A stretch of DNA of 64,000 nt from Chryseobacterium aurantiacum (GTDB lineage Bacteria; Bacteroidota; Bacteroidia; Flavobacteriales; Weeksellaceae): positions 186,001 to 250,000 of the forward strand of contig NZ_PXUE01000002.1 in assembly GCF_003020585.1 (NCBI RefSeq). The letters run 5' to 3'. A model generated the notes under the pieces. It was not told the DNA's origin, ran no database searches, and saw only the letters and a program-made list of their open reading frames with translations. Positions 44,297-53,144 of the stretch are shown one piece after another. Every line of letters begins with the position of its first letter. Position 1 is the stretch's first letter. Made by a program: the position numbers and the translations under genes.

Positions 44297-44800
44297 TCAT
44301 TGAAGCAGTTTTACAGCTTCTTCATTATTTTGCATTATAGCATGCTGCAAAGCCGTATTGCCTCTGTTATCCTTAGCATTCTTATCAGCTCCATTTTCTA
44401 AGAGTAATTTTATGATTTCTGTTTTTGCAAAAACTGCTGCATAAATAAGAGCGGTTGCATCGTTATAATTTTTGATGTTTACATTGGCTTTATTGGAAAC
44501 CAGCAATGCAATCATTTCCTTATATCCTTTAAATGTAGCCCCCATCAATGCAGTATTGCCACTTTTATCCTGCACATCAGGCTGAGCACCATTTTCAAGC
44601 AGCCACTTTGCTGCCTTATAATGATTATGATATACAGCAAGTATTAAGGGAGTATATCCTTCTTCATTCTTAGAATTGATCTCATTTTTAAACTGAGAAA
44701 TTGCTTCTATATTACCCGTCTTTGCATAAGAAAAAATGTCTTGCGCATTCACTTTGCAGATAGCAAAGAACATAATGATGGTCGAAATAAGATATTTCAT
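44297..44800 (-). CDS. Exported ankyrin-repeat protein, partner of catalase
   Basis: The start is set at 44800 (MKYLISTIIMFFAICKVNAQD), giving a 167-aa protein with a clean signal peptide; an ATG at 44854 would lie inside the catalase gene. Four ankyrin repeats follow: EGYTPLILAVYHNHYKAAKWLL, SGNTALMGATFKGYKEMIALL, NDATALIYAAVFAKTEIIKLLL and RGNTALQHAIMQNNEEAVKLL. It starts 4 bases after the catalase stop. A catalase gene followed by an ankyrin protein gene (as katB-ankB in Pseudomonas aeruginosa) is a known arrangement in which the ankyrin protein supports periplasmic catalase activity. Confidence 0.88.
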   Translation of the reverse strand: MKYLISTIIMFFAICKVNAQDIFSYAKTGNIEAISQFKNEINSKNEEGYTPLILAVYHNHYKAAKWLLENGAQPDVQDKSGNTALMGATFKGYKEMIALLVSNKANVNIKNYNDATALIYAAVFAKTEIIKLLLENGADKNAKDNRGNTALQHAIMQNNEEAVKLLQ

Positions 44801-44804
44801 TATT

Positions 44805-46328
44805 TTATTTTGAAGACAATAACGATTCCAGCTGTTGACGATCCATTTTAACATATTGGGCTAATCGTTTTCCATATTCTGCATCAGCCTGATAGAAATA
44901 GGAGATCATTTTAGCCACCACTTTTTTATTCTCTACACTGCCCAGAGCACTGCCCAGATTTTTAATCAGGTTATCCTGGTCTTTTTTAGAGAAAGATCTG
45001 TAAAGTTCTCCGGCTTGCTTAAAGTTATTTTCCTTATCTATTTTCGCCTGTGCTGTTGAAGTACCGGCAGGAAAAATAGTTTGGGAATATTTGAATTTTT
45101 TATTATCGATAACTTCCGGCTTAGCTGCTGAAGGTTGATAGTTTACTTCTCCACTCTGAGTTCTCATAGACATATAGCCGTTTTGGTTGTATGTTGTAAC
45201 ATCAGTTTTCGATGCATTAATTGGTAGCTGCTGGAAGTTTCCGCCAATTCTGTGTCTCTGGGTATCAAAATAGGAAAACAATCTTCCTTGCAATAATTTA
45301 TCTTCTGACGGCTCAATTCCAGGAACCAAAGTACCAGGAGAAAAAGCAGCCTGCTCTACCTGCTGAAAGTAATTTGTCGGATTTTGATTAAGGGTCATTG
45401 TTCCTACTTTCACTGATTTTGCAATAGATTCCGGCCATGTTTTGGTTACATCTACCGGATTAAAATCAAGCTTTTCAAAATCATCTTTTTTCAGCATCTG
45501 TACATATAGTTCCCACTGCGGGAAATTTTTATTCTGAATAGAATTATATAAATCTCGTGTTGCATGTTCTATCTGGGTAGCCTGAATTTTATCTGCTTCT
45601 TCCTGTGTAAGGTTCCTTTCACCCTGTTTTGGAATCCACTTATATTTTACATAGGTGATTTCTCCTTTTGCGTTAACCCATTTAAAAGCATGTACTCCAT
45701 TTCCTTGCATCTCTCTATAGTTGGCAGGAATTCCATTATCAGAGAACAACCATGTCAGCATATGGGTAGCCTCAGGAATATTGGCCATAAAATCAAAAAC
45801 TCTGTTATTATCAGAAGCATTATTGGTAACCGGAGATGGCTTAAAAGCATGCACCATATCAGGGAATTTAATGGCATCTCTTATGAAAAACACCGGTAAA
45901 TTGTTACCCACCAGGTCATAATTTCCCTGATCAGTATAAAACTTAACGGCAAACCCTCTTGGATCTCTAAAAGTTTCGGGAGATCCCTGCTGATGTACTA
46001 CTGTGGAGAACCTCACCAATACTGGAGTTTTTTTACCGGCTTTTGATAAAAACTCAGCCATTGTAACATCTGAAAAATCGGCATCTGCGACAAACTCTCC
46101 AATAGCTCCCGCGCCTCTTGCATGCACTACTCTTTCTGGGATTCTCTCTCTGTCAAAAGCTGCTAACTTTTCAATTAGGTGGATATCCTCCAGTAATACA
46201 GGCCCATTATTACCTACTGTTTTAGAATTTTGATTATCCCCTACAGGGCTTCCTGTATTGGTGGTCAGCTGTTGAGAATAAAGCGTTGATGTCATTAAGA
46301 TTCCCGCTAATAAAACATTTTTTTTCAT
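44805..46328 (-). CDS. Exported monofunctional heme catalase
   Basis: A 507-aa clade 3-like small-subunit catalase with an N-terminal signal peptide (MKKNVLLAGILMTSTLYSQ). Catalytic His69 is in RVVHARGAGAIG, the Asn region is in YDLVGNNLPVFFIRD, and the proximal heme Tyr is in RLFSYFDTQRHRIG. It converts hydrogen peroxide to water and oxygen; the signal peptide places it in the periplasm, unlike the cytosolic KatA type. It is followed by the ankyrin gene. A -7 motif lies just upstream. It stands between the two near-identical two-component systems. Confidence 0.95.
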   Translation of the reverse strand: MKKNVLLAGILMTSTLYSQQLTTNTGSPVGDNQNSKTVGNNGPVLLEDIHLIEKLAAFDRERIPERVVHARGAGAIGEFVADADFSDVTMAEFLSKAGKKTPVLVRFSTVVHQQGSPETFRDPRGFAVKFYTDQGNYDLVGNNLPVFFIRDAIKFPDMVHAFKPSPVTNNASDNNRVFDFMANIPEATHMLTWLFSDNGIPANYREMQGNGVHAFKWVNAKGEITYVKYKWIPKQGERNLTQEEADKIQATQIEHATRDLYNSIQNKNFPQWELYVQMLKKDDFEKLDFNPVDVTKTWPESIAKSVKVGTMTLNQNPTNYFQQVEQAAFSPGTLVPGIEPSEDKLLQGRLFSYFDTQRHRIGGNFQQLPINASKTDVTTYNQNGYMSMRTQSGEVNYQPSAAKPEVIDNKKFKYSQTIFPAGTSTAQAKIDKENNFKQAGELYRSFSKKDQDNLIKNLGSALGSVENKKVVAKMISYFYQADAEYGKRLAQYVKMDRQQLESLLSSK

Positions 46329-46349
46329 TATTGTTTATTTTATTGGGGG

Positions 46350-46357
46350 CAAATATA
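46350..46357 (-). promoter_or_regulatory. -7 promoter element for the catalase operon
   Basis: Minus-strand TATATTTG matches TAnnTTTG, 22 bases upstream of the catalase start. No clear -33 or peroxide-regulator site was recognised. Confidence 0.55.
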
Positions 46358-46789
46358 GAAAGATGACTCGCCGGATTCATCTTAATAATTTCAATCAATA
46401 AAATTTATTAAATCTATCGAAATAATAAAATTAATAGATAATAACTACTATGCTTAAAAAAATAAATCTTATAAATGATTATTTAGTATGACAATTAAAA
46501 TAGTCCCTTATGTAGTTTTATAACTACAATTTCATAAAGCTCTTATAGGGAACATTTTCTTAGTTTTGCAGACAACATATCATTGATATTATAAAGCGTA
46601 AAGTATTAACAAGCAACATCAATTTTTGTGAAAAGTAGTCTTTCCTTTTATTAACAGAAATACAGTATACTCTTTACAAAAATCACTGTCTACGCTATTG
46701 CCTGATTACATGGCTATAAACCAATCGTTCCATGTATCAAATTAAAAAAATAAAGTATTTAAATATAAAAACAGTAAAAACATAAATTT
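46358..46789. other. Divergent intergenic region between catalase and lipoprotein genes
   Basis: About 430 AT-rich bases with no ORF. It contains a nested inverted repeat at 46503-46552 (perfect GTAGTT-TTAT-AACTAC inside a TCCCTTAT...ATAGGGA outer pair). This could be a leader RNA structure or a binding region. Confidence 0.45.
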
Positions 46790-47191
46790 ATGAAAAAGAC
46801 AATTTCACTCATTATTCTTGGTATTTTGACCGCCTGTAATTCTCCAAAAAAAGAAAATGTAACCGCAGATTCTGAGGCCAAAAGAGCTGAGCTTATAGGA
46901 AAATGGGTACAGCCTATTCCAGGGCAGGAAAACGAAAATCAAGGGATAGAGCTTCGTGAAGACGGCGTTGCAGCATCCATAAATATGCACACCCTATTGT
47001 ACGAAAAATGGAAAGTTTCCCATGACACTCTTTATTTATGGTCTCGTACTGTAGGAGTATCTCAACCTTCAGTCTCCAGTGATATTGATACATTACTGAT
47101 CAAAAAACTTGATAACAAATCGTTAACGATTTTATCTTTACTTGGGGAGCCTAAAAATAACGTTGCACAAACATACAGTAAAGAAAAATAG
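46790..47191 (+). CDS. Small lipoprotein with lipocalin-like domain
   Basis: A 133-aa lipoprotein (lipobox LTAC, Cys16). The mature part begins ELIGKWVQPIPGQENENQGIELREDGVAASINM and continues KWKVSHDTLYLWSR and DTLLIKKLDNKSLTI, a pattern of the lipocalin-like proteins common in Bacteroidota. The function is unknown. It lies between the exported catalase and the second kinase and has its own terminator. Confidence 0.8.
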   Translation: MKKTISLIILGILTACNSPKKENVTADSEAKRAELIGKWVQPIPGQENENQGIELREDGVAASINMHTLLYEKWKVSHDTLYLWSRTVGVSQPSVSSDIDTLLIKKLDNKSLTILSLLGEPKNNVAQTYSKEK

Positions 47192-47756
47192 CAAACAAAA
47201 GCAATATAAGTCAATCACTTACAACCCTTTATAAGCCATAAATTTTGGAAGTGAAGGAATTTACAATATGTAAAGAATAGATTTTAGGATCTATTTTTTT
47301 TACATATTGACGAATTATGCACCTCAACCTTTCCCTTTTACTAGTTTAAAATTAAAAATTATTGAATTATTTCTTTACTATATTATTCCTGATGGCCTGA
47401 CCAAGAACTATATGTTCTCCGAAGATACAAAACCCATTTTTTAACATCCATCCAATAGTGAATTTTCTTTTAACAGAAAGAAAACAAATAGCACTTATCA
47501 TATCATTATTATCAACAATCACCCAAGAGGAGCTCAACATACATATTCTTTAGATTCATTAAATAATATATAATCATGGTAAGTATTTGATTTGCATACA
47601 TTGCAAATTCTGACGGCTTCTACAATTGACATAACTGTCATTTTAAATTTAAAAGCTTGTAGTTTTAAAACGATACCTAATACGTCTATTGGCCATTGGA
47701 ATTTGTTAATTTTATAATATTATACCATGAATACTTCATAATTACAAGTATTAAAA
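47192..47756. other. Long intergenic region before the second sensor kinase
   Basis: 565 bases, AT-rich, no ORF with coding character. It holds a terminator near 47276 and presumably the promoter of the kinase, which could not be placed with confidence. Confidence 0.4.
47276..47302 (+). terminator. Terminator after the lipocalin-like lipoprotein
   Basis: AATAGAT and ATCTATT form a 7-bp stem around TTTAGG, followed by seven T. It lies 85 bases after the stop. Confidence 0.65.
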
Positions 47757-50741
47757 ATGTTTTATAAACAAGTTATATTTCTATTTCTCATAAATATACA
47801 ACTGTATAAAAGTCAGCAAGCTGCTTCTATATGGTATGATACAGATAACGGACTTCCCCAGAACAGTGTAAAGGATATTACCAAGGATCTGTACGGGTTT
47901 ATCTGGATCAGTACAGAAAACGGTTTGGTACGCTATGATGGAAATAATTTTGTCACCTATAATCACCTCAACTTCAAAAATAACAGATTTGGTTCATTTT
48001 TTGGAAAAACAAAGAAAGATACGATCTACAACTTAACGGCTTATGAAGAAAATACAGCATTAATATCTAAAAGAAATGTAAGTATTATGAAGCATCAGTC
48101 AGACTGCATGCGAAAAGTACTACGTGAAAGCAAATCACACTTTATCTTTAGCAAAAACGGAGTACCGGAGAAGCTTGGGAGTATGGATTTCTTTATTTAT
48201 TTTGATAAGAACAACTATTATCACTTATTGAAAGATGCAACAATTCAATATAAAGATCATAAAATAGCAACGCTGAAGAATCTTCGTAAAAACTATATAT
48301 CGGATACATTTTGTTTTGACCAGACTATTTTTATCATTTCCAGATCTTTAAAGAAAGTGATTAAAATTACAGCTGCCAATATAACATACCTGAATGCACC
48401 TGATATTTTCTTTAAAGATGATATAAAGGTGTATTGGAGCCAGATAAATAATCAATCTTTTATTATCAAGGATCATACATTATATAAAATATCTTATGAC
48501 AGAAATACTTTTAGCTTAACAAAACTAGCAAATTATAACATTGATAAAAACTCTTTATCCTCCATCTATCATGATGAAGTGAACAATAAACTATACCTTG
48601 GAACATTATCGGACGGATTGAATGTAATAAAATTCAATAATTTTCATGTTGTTAACAAATCTGATAAATCCTATGAAAATATTTTCTACTCCCTACTCCC
48701 TTTTGAAAATGATAAAGTAATTACGTCTTCGGGTGATGTATACAATGAAAACGGACTGGTAAAACAGTATCACTTTAACACAACAAGCAGTTTTTTTTTA
48801 GTGTATGATAATCAAAAGAATATCCTTGTCAAGAGTGAAACGGGTTTGCTTCGCTTTTTTCACAAGGCTAATTATTCTAAAAAAGAGTACCTTAATTTTC
48901 AAAATGAAGCCTGCTATGTATGGCAAAGTAGAAATTATTTTATCGCGACATTTCACAGACCTTCTTTAAAGACTTTCCTCTCCATTTATAAAGATCCAAG
49001 TTTTAAAAGCCCTTTTTTACAATTGACCATTCCCAACATCATCACTTCCATACAGGAGTTGAGATATGATCAATGGCTGGTAGGAACCAGGGATGCTTTG
49101 TATTCTATAGAGGCTCCCTTTTTTACTCCTAAAAAAATATCTGCCAGCCCTTTGCAAATAAGAGAAATTACAAAAACAAAGGATGGGAATTTTTGGATTA
49201 TGACCCAGGGAAACGGCTTTTTCCTTTATAAAAATAATGAGCTGATTAAAATGCCGGATGATAGAAATGGATACCTTTCATTCTCCCATACCATTCTTGA
49301 AGATAAAAGAGGATTTTTATGGATCAGCACGAATAATGGGCTGTTTCAGGTACTTAAAGACAACTTGCTCCGCTACTCTCAGGATAAAAAAACACGACCT
49401 AATTATTACCGATACAGCAAGGAAGATGGTTTTAATACCAATGAGTTTAATGGAGGCGGTTCGCCCAGTGCTGCAGTTCTTCAGAATGGAAATTTTGTAT
49501 TCCCTTCCATTAAAGGTCTTGTATTTTTTAACCCTCAAAAAATAAGAAGCCATTATCCTAAGAACTTCTTTTTGGAGCGGATCTTATTCTATGATTCCAA
49601 AAGCAATATAAAAGGACAAAATATCAATTTAGAGCATAATTTTTATAAGGCGGTAGTGTTAGTAGATATTCCGTATTATGCCAACAGGGCCAACTTGCTT
49701 ATCGAAGCTAAATTGAAAGATTCCAACAATGACAAATGGGAAAGGGTAAACAGTGATGGTAAATATTACATTTCAAACCTGGACCCTGGAAAATATGAAC
49801 TTATTATAAGAGTATTAACTTCTCCTAAGGGAAAATACATTTACAAAGCCCTCAATATCAATGTGAAGCACTTATTCTATCAGACAATTCTCTTTAAGTC
49901 CTTTATTGTATTGCTTTTATCCATCATTGTATTTACACTCCTTAAAATAAGAATAAAAAGGCAGGGGCAGAAAAAAAAGGAACTCGAAAAGATTATTGAA
50001 ATAAGAACCCGAAAACTATCAAAAACAGTTTCAAAATTGGAATATACCAAGGAACAGCTTCGAAAAGAGAGTGTACAGCAGAAAAAACTATTGGAGACCA
50101 TTAGCCATGATATTATAACCCCGATAAAATTTTTATCCATAACCGCTAAAAAGCTGTATGAGACGGATGATCATGATCGTTATATCCAAAAAAAGTATTT
50201 TGAAAGTTTTTATAAGTCTTCTGTAGAGTTCTACAATTTCGTAAAAACATTAAAAGAGTACGCAGAAATTTATAATATCTCTGAAAAGAATGAGACCTAT
50301 AATGTTTATGAAGTAGTGGAAGCTAAAAAAACGCTTTTTGAAATCGCTGCCAAAGAACAGGACACCCTTATTGTCAATAATATTAAAGATCCTACCTACT
50401 CAAAAATCAATCAGAATGTAGTCGCAGTTATCATCCATAACCTAATAGACAATGCCATCAAAAATACAACCAATGGAATCATAGAGCTATCTACCATTGA
50501 AGATGATAAAATATTTTTTTTGGAAGTAAGAGACACCGGCCAAGGAATGAGCAAGGAACAAATGACCTATTATGAAAAGCTTCAGGATAACATTGAAAAA
50601 GAAAAACTTGTTTTACAAAAATACAGTTTGGGATTGCACCTTATTTTGCAATTGCTCATGATGATCAATGGTAGAATTGAGCTTAAAAACAATGCTCCGA
50701 AAGGAACTATAGTATCAATTAAAATAAAAAAACATGGATAG
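47757..50741 (+). CDS. Two-component sensor histidine kinase with periplasmic propeller (copy 2)
   Basis: A 994-aa paralogue of the kinase at 40552 with the same layout: signal peptide, propeller repeats (TDNGLPQNSVKDI near 27, FLWISTNNGLFQVLK near 520), Y_Y_Y-like domain, one membrane helix near 710, coiled coil and kinase core with His784 in SHDIITP. The cytoplasmic half and the last propeller blades are almost identical to copy 1, while residues about 60-240 and 350-430 differ strongly. The overlap with its response regulator is the same 8 bases. Conserved output with diverged input suggests two related but distinct signals feeding very similar regulators. Confidence 0.93.
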   Translation: MFYKQVIFLFLINIQLYKSQQAASIWYDTDNGLPQNSVKDITKDLYGFIWISTENGLVRYDGNNFVTYNHLNFKNNRFGSFFGKTKKDTIYNLTAYEENTALISKRNVSIMKHQSDCMRKVLRESKSHFIFSKNGVPEKLGSMDFFIYFDKNNYYHLLKDATIQYKDHKIATLKNLRKNYISDTFCFDQTIFIISRSLKKVIKITAANITYLNAPDIFFKDDIKVYWSQINNQSFIIKDHTLYKISYDRNTFSLTKLANYNIDKNSLSSIYHDEVNNKLYLGTLSDGLNVIKFNNFHVVNKSDKSYENIFYSLLPFENDKVITSSGDVYNENGLVKQYHFNTTSSFFLVYDNQKNILVKSETGLLRFFHKANYSKKEYLNFQNEACYVWQSRNYFIATFHRPSLKTFLSIYKDPSFKSPFLQLTIPNIITSIQELRYDQWLVGTRDALYSIEAPFFTPKKISASPLQIREITKTKDGNFWIMTQGNGFFLYKNNELIKMPDDRNGYLSFSHTILEDKRGFLWISTNNGLFQVLKDNLLRYSQDKKTRPNYYRYSKEDGFNTNEFNGGGSPSAAVLQNGNFVFPSIKGLVFFNPQKIRSHYPKNFFLERILFYDSKSNIKGQNINLEHNFYKAVVLVDIPYYANRANLLIEAKLKDSNNDKWERVNSDGKYYISNLDPGKYELIIRVLTSPKGKYIYKALNINVKHLFYQTILFKSFIVLLLSIIVFTLLKIRIKRQGQKKKELEKIIEIRTRKLSKTVSKLEYTKEQLRKESVQQKKLLETISHDIITPIKFLSITAKKLYETDDHDRYIQKKYFESFYKSSVEFYNFVKTLKEYAEIYNISEKNETYNVYEVVEAKKTLFEIAAKEQDTLIVNNIKDPTYSKINQNVVAVIIHNLIDNAIKNTTNGIIELSTIEDDKIFFLEVRDTGQGMSKEQMTYYEKLQDNIEKEKLVLQKYSLGLHLILQLLMMINGRIELKNNAPKGTIVSIKIKKHG

Positions 50742-51372
50742 AAAAATTATTATTGCGGATGATCATTTTGTGGTACGATTGGGCACTACCCTGATTTTGG
50801 AATCTCACTACAAAGATGTAAAAATTTCCTGTGCAGAATCCTACACAGACCTTATAGATAAATTGTATATTGAAGAGTTTGATCTACTAATTCTGGACAT
50901 CAATATGCCGGAAAGTAAATATCTAAGCATGATTGGGGAGCTAAAAAAAATACAACCTACTCTTAAAATTCTGGTCTTCTCTGTGTACGATAATGATATC
51001 GCTGTACAGTATATCATTGAAGGTGCAGACGGGTACATTAATAAGCTATCCGATGAAAACAACATTCTGGAAGCCGTTCATCAGATCTTTGAGCAAGGAA
51101 CCTACTACTCTCAGGATATTGTAAAAAAGCTGCTTTCTTCTGCTAAAAAGGACACTCCAATCAATCCACTTGAAGCTTTATCAGAAAGAGAAAAGGAAAT
51201 ATTTGACTTGCTGGTAAGAGGCTATGGTAATATTGAAATCTCAAATGAACTAAGTCTGCACCTATCCACCGTGAGTACCTATAAGGCAAGGATTTACAAG
51301 AAACTCAATATAAAAAATACGGTAGACCTTGTAAGACTGGGAGACCGAAATCAGATGCATAAAAATAAATAA
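50734..51372 (+). CDS. NarL/LuxR-type response regulator (copy 2)
   Basis: A 212-aa regulator with Asp55 as phospho-acceptor and a LuxR HTH, about 96 percent identical by eye to the copy at 43535. Differences include S33C, E42D, N-to-S in the HTH (ELSLHLSTV) and the last residues. The recognition helix is nearly unchanged, so both regulators may bind the same targets. It is coupled to the kinase upstream. Confidence 0.96.
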   Translation: MDRKIIIADDHFVVRLGTTLILESHYKDVKISCAESYTDLIDKLYIEEFDLLILDINMPESKYLSMIGELKKIQPTLKILVFSVYDNDIAVQYIIEGADGYINKLSDENNILEAVHQIFEQGTYYSQDIVKKLLSSAKKDTPINPLEALSEREKEIFDLLVRGYGNIEISNELSLHLSTVSTYKARIYKKLNIKNTVDLVRLGDRNQMHKNK

Positions 51373-51574
51373 CCATCCTCTAACATAATGGGAAGATATT
51401 ATTACCCTATTAACGAAAACATTTCATTTCTATATTTAATTCTATAACTGCAAAGCCCTGTTTTATTTTTTTAGTAGAGTTTTTGTACAATATTGCTCTT
51501 GCAATAGACAAAAATTGTCACGGATGTCATTAAATTACTACACGTCTAATTCCTTTCCTATCTCCATGTTTGTA

Positions 51575-51582
51575 TAGCTTTG
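51575..51582 (+). promoter_or_regulatory. -7 promoter element for the thioredoxin-like gene
   Basis: TAGCTTTG matches TAnnTTTG and ends only 4 bases before the ATG at 51587. If real, the transcript would be leaderless or nearly so. Confidence 0.5.
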
Positions 51583-51586
51583 CCCT

Positions 51587-52120
51587 ATGAAAAGAAATAA
51601 TCTGAAACGATGGCTTTTACTTTTAATTATTCCCATTGGAGTAATATTAATCAGTTTGTGGGTCTTCAGACCTAATAACACTGAGGCTTCAGTTCCTAAT
51701 CAAAAATCAGCAGCAGGCACATCCGGTATTCAAGACAGCCCTTTTCAAAAAGAATATCTCAATAAGGGAGGAATAACTGTTGTGAACGTATGGGCAACGT
51801 GGTGTAAACCATGTCTTCAGGAAATGCCTGTCTTCCAAAAAATAATTACAGAAAACAGGAATGTCAAATTTGTCTTTTTATCATTGGATGAAGATCCGGA
51901 GAAATTAAAAACCTATCTTTCAAAACATACAATAAATGATATTACGTTTCAGAATAAAGGCTATATAGAGGCCATCAAAGAATTTTTAGGCGGAGATGGG
52001 ATCTTGGGATACAATGTCATTCCACAAACTTTTATCATAAAAGATGGTAAAGTTGTTGATAAAAACCTGGGTGGAATCGAATATCAAAGTTTTACAGATA
52101 AGCTTAAATCATTCTACTAG
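51587..52120 (+). CDS. Membrane-anchored TlpA-like thioredoxin
   Basis: A 177-aa protein with an N-terminal signal anchor (residues 9-27), a short linker and a thioredoxin fold. The redox motif WCKPC is at residues 72-76 (Cys73, Cys76), within TVVNVWATWCKPCLQEMP. The cis-Pro region is NVIPQTFIIKDGKVVDKNLGG. Members reduce or oxidise thiols in periplasmic proteins, often in cytochrome c maturation or stress defence. It lies downstream of the second two-component system with a separate promoter motif and a terminator. Confidence 0.92.
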   Translation: MKRNNLKRWLLLLIIPIGVILISLWVFRPNNTEASVPNQKSAAGTSGIQDSPFQKEYLNKGGITVVNVWATWCKPCLQEMPVFQKIITENRNVKFVFLSLDEDPEKLKTYLSKHTINDITFQNKGYIEAIKEFLGGDGILGYNVIPQTFIIKDGKVVDKNLGGIEYQSFTDKLKSFY

Positions 52121-52214
52121 ATATACTTTTTAGTTTAAGATTTTATTTTAAAATATAAATACGTCAAACATTCATTTTAAGTACCTGCAGACATCGTAGA
52201 TGATGCGGATTCAA

Positions 52215-52245
52215 AATGGGCTCATTAGAGCTCATTTTTTTTTGT
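52215..52245 (+). terminator. Terminator after the thioredoxin-like gene
   Basis: AATGGGCTC-ATTA-GAGCTCATT forms a 9-bp stem with one wobble, followed by nine T. It lies 95 bases after the stop codon. Confidence 0.85.
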
Positions 52246-52565
52246 TATTAGTTAAAAGTGATAGTATAAGACAATCTATAACTTCATGTCCGTAGTTGAA
52301 TATCTACACTATGTATTTCGCATTGTTTAAGTTATTTCAATAAGTTTGTAATCATTAAGTTCCTTACTTCCACTTAAATGTTAATGATGCATATGTAAAC
52401 CTCCGATGATAAACTATAATCACTTATTTTATTTCCGACTTTTAGTACTTTTGACATTATTTATGTATTAAATTTCGACTTCCTGCTTATCAAAGTATAG
52501 AATCGGTTAACAGCAAGTAGTTTTTTGGGAGTAATGTAGAATCTTGTGAATATTTAATTGGAAAT

Positions 52566-52599
52566 GAAAGATGGGCTCAATGCTCATCTTTCTTTTTTA
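52566..52599 (+). terminator. Orphan terminator, possibly of a small RNA
   Basis: GAAAGATGGGC-TCAAT-GCTCATCTTTC forms an 11-bp stem with one wobble, followed by six T. No coding gene precedes it for 445 bases, so it may end a noncoding transcript. Confidence 0.8.
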
Positions 52600-52740
52600 T
52601 AGGCAGAATATTCTTTACAAGTCCTTTTGGGAAATACAATTAATTGTATAATTGGACAGAATCCATTCTTCATTAATTCAGTCCCCCATAGTCCATTTTT
52701 GTACTTATTGAGCTTAGAAAGTAATTGAAAGTCTGACTTA

Positions 52741-52781
52741 TGGAGAATACGGGATTCGAACCCGTGGCCTTTTGGTTCTCG
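52741..52781 (-). pseudogene. 3' fragment of a tRNA-Ala gene
   Basis: Minus-strand sequence reads the variable loop, T arm and acceptor 3' strand of a tRNA (AGGCCACGGGTTCGAATCCC then GTATTCTCCA). It matches the 3' end of the intact tRNA-Ala at 54460-54533 over about 34 bases with one mismatch, in the opposite orientation. The 5' half is missing: before the anticodon loop the sequence changes to unrelated AT-rich DNA, and U33 is absent. It is a remnant, perhaps of an integration or rearrangement at the tRNA gene. Confidence 0.8.
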
Positions 52782-52790
52782 GTCAATAAA

Positions 52791-52818
52791 ATAAAAAAAA
52801 GCCCCAATTAAGGAGCTT
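52791..52818 (-). terminator. Terminator after the DUF2158 gene
   Basis: AAGCTCC and GGGGCTT on the minus strand form a 7-bp stem with one wobble, followed by eight T. It lies between the small gene and the tRNA fragment. Confidence 0.75.
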
Positions 52819-52826
52819 CTTATATA

Positions 52827-53003
52827 TTATTCTCTATCATATTTTACTAAAGTATCTCTATGAAATTCACCTATTTGTAAAATTTCCTGGGAAAACCAAA
52901 CACATTCATAATACTCAGGGCCTCTTAATCCTATATCATTGATTGTCATTATAGTTCTTGCATCTGATTTTAAATAAACGGTATCACCTATTCTTAATTC
53001 CAT
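52827..53003 (-). CDS. Small DUF2158-like protein
   Basis: The start is set at 53003 (MELRIGDTVYLKSD), giving 58 aa; an ATG at 53030 would add nine residues and overlap the promoter motif. The pattern GDTVYLKSDARTIMTINDI, then CVWFSQ and a final FHRDTLVKY, matches the small beta-barrel DUF2158 family (YodC-like), whose role is unknown. It is a single gene with a promoter motif just upstream and a terminator after it. Confidence 0.75.
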   Translation of the reverse strand: MELRIGDTVYLKSDARTIMTINDIGLRGPEYYECVWFSQEILQIGEFHRDTLVKYDRE

Positions 53004-53024
53004 GTAATTTGGGTTTAATATTAA

Positions 53025-53042
53025 ATCCAAATATAGTAAAAT
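53025..53042 (-). repeat. 18-bp direct repeat containing a -7 promoter motif (copy 1)
   Basis: ATCCAAATATAGTAAAAT on the plus strand, identical to 54255-54272. On the minus strand it contains TATATTTG (53035-53028), the -7 element for the DUF2158 gene, 25 bases before the start at 53003. Confidence 0.65.
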
Positions 53043-53144
53043 TGATAATTATTTTGCAATTATGAAAGATTCCATTGTCATTTTTTTAACAGATGTATAG
53101 GAGGAAAAATGATCATTCATTGAAATTTAATTCAGAATTTTGGC

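Larger units (their letters stand above)
52121..52740. other. Gene-poor stretch with two look-alike terminators
   Basis: No convincing ORF. Two terminators with a shared ATGGGCTCA core lie at 52215 and 52566. The 330 bases between them could encode one or more small RNAs on the plus strand. Confidence 0.5.

Noticed and set aside
44801..44854. Upstream start of the ankyrin gene at 44854
   Set aside because: It would overlap the catalase gene by 50 bases and bury the clear signal peptide that starts at 44800.
52741..52781. Complete tRNA gene on the minus strand
   Set aside because: Only the 3' half folds; the anticodon 5' stem, D arm and 5' acceptor strand are missing and U33 is replaced.
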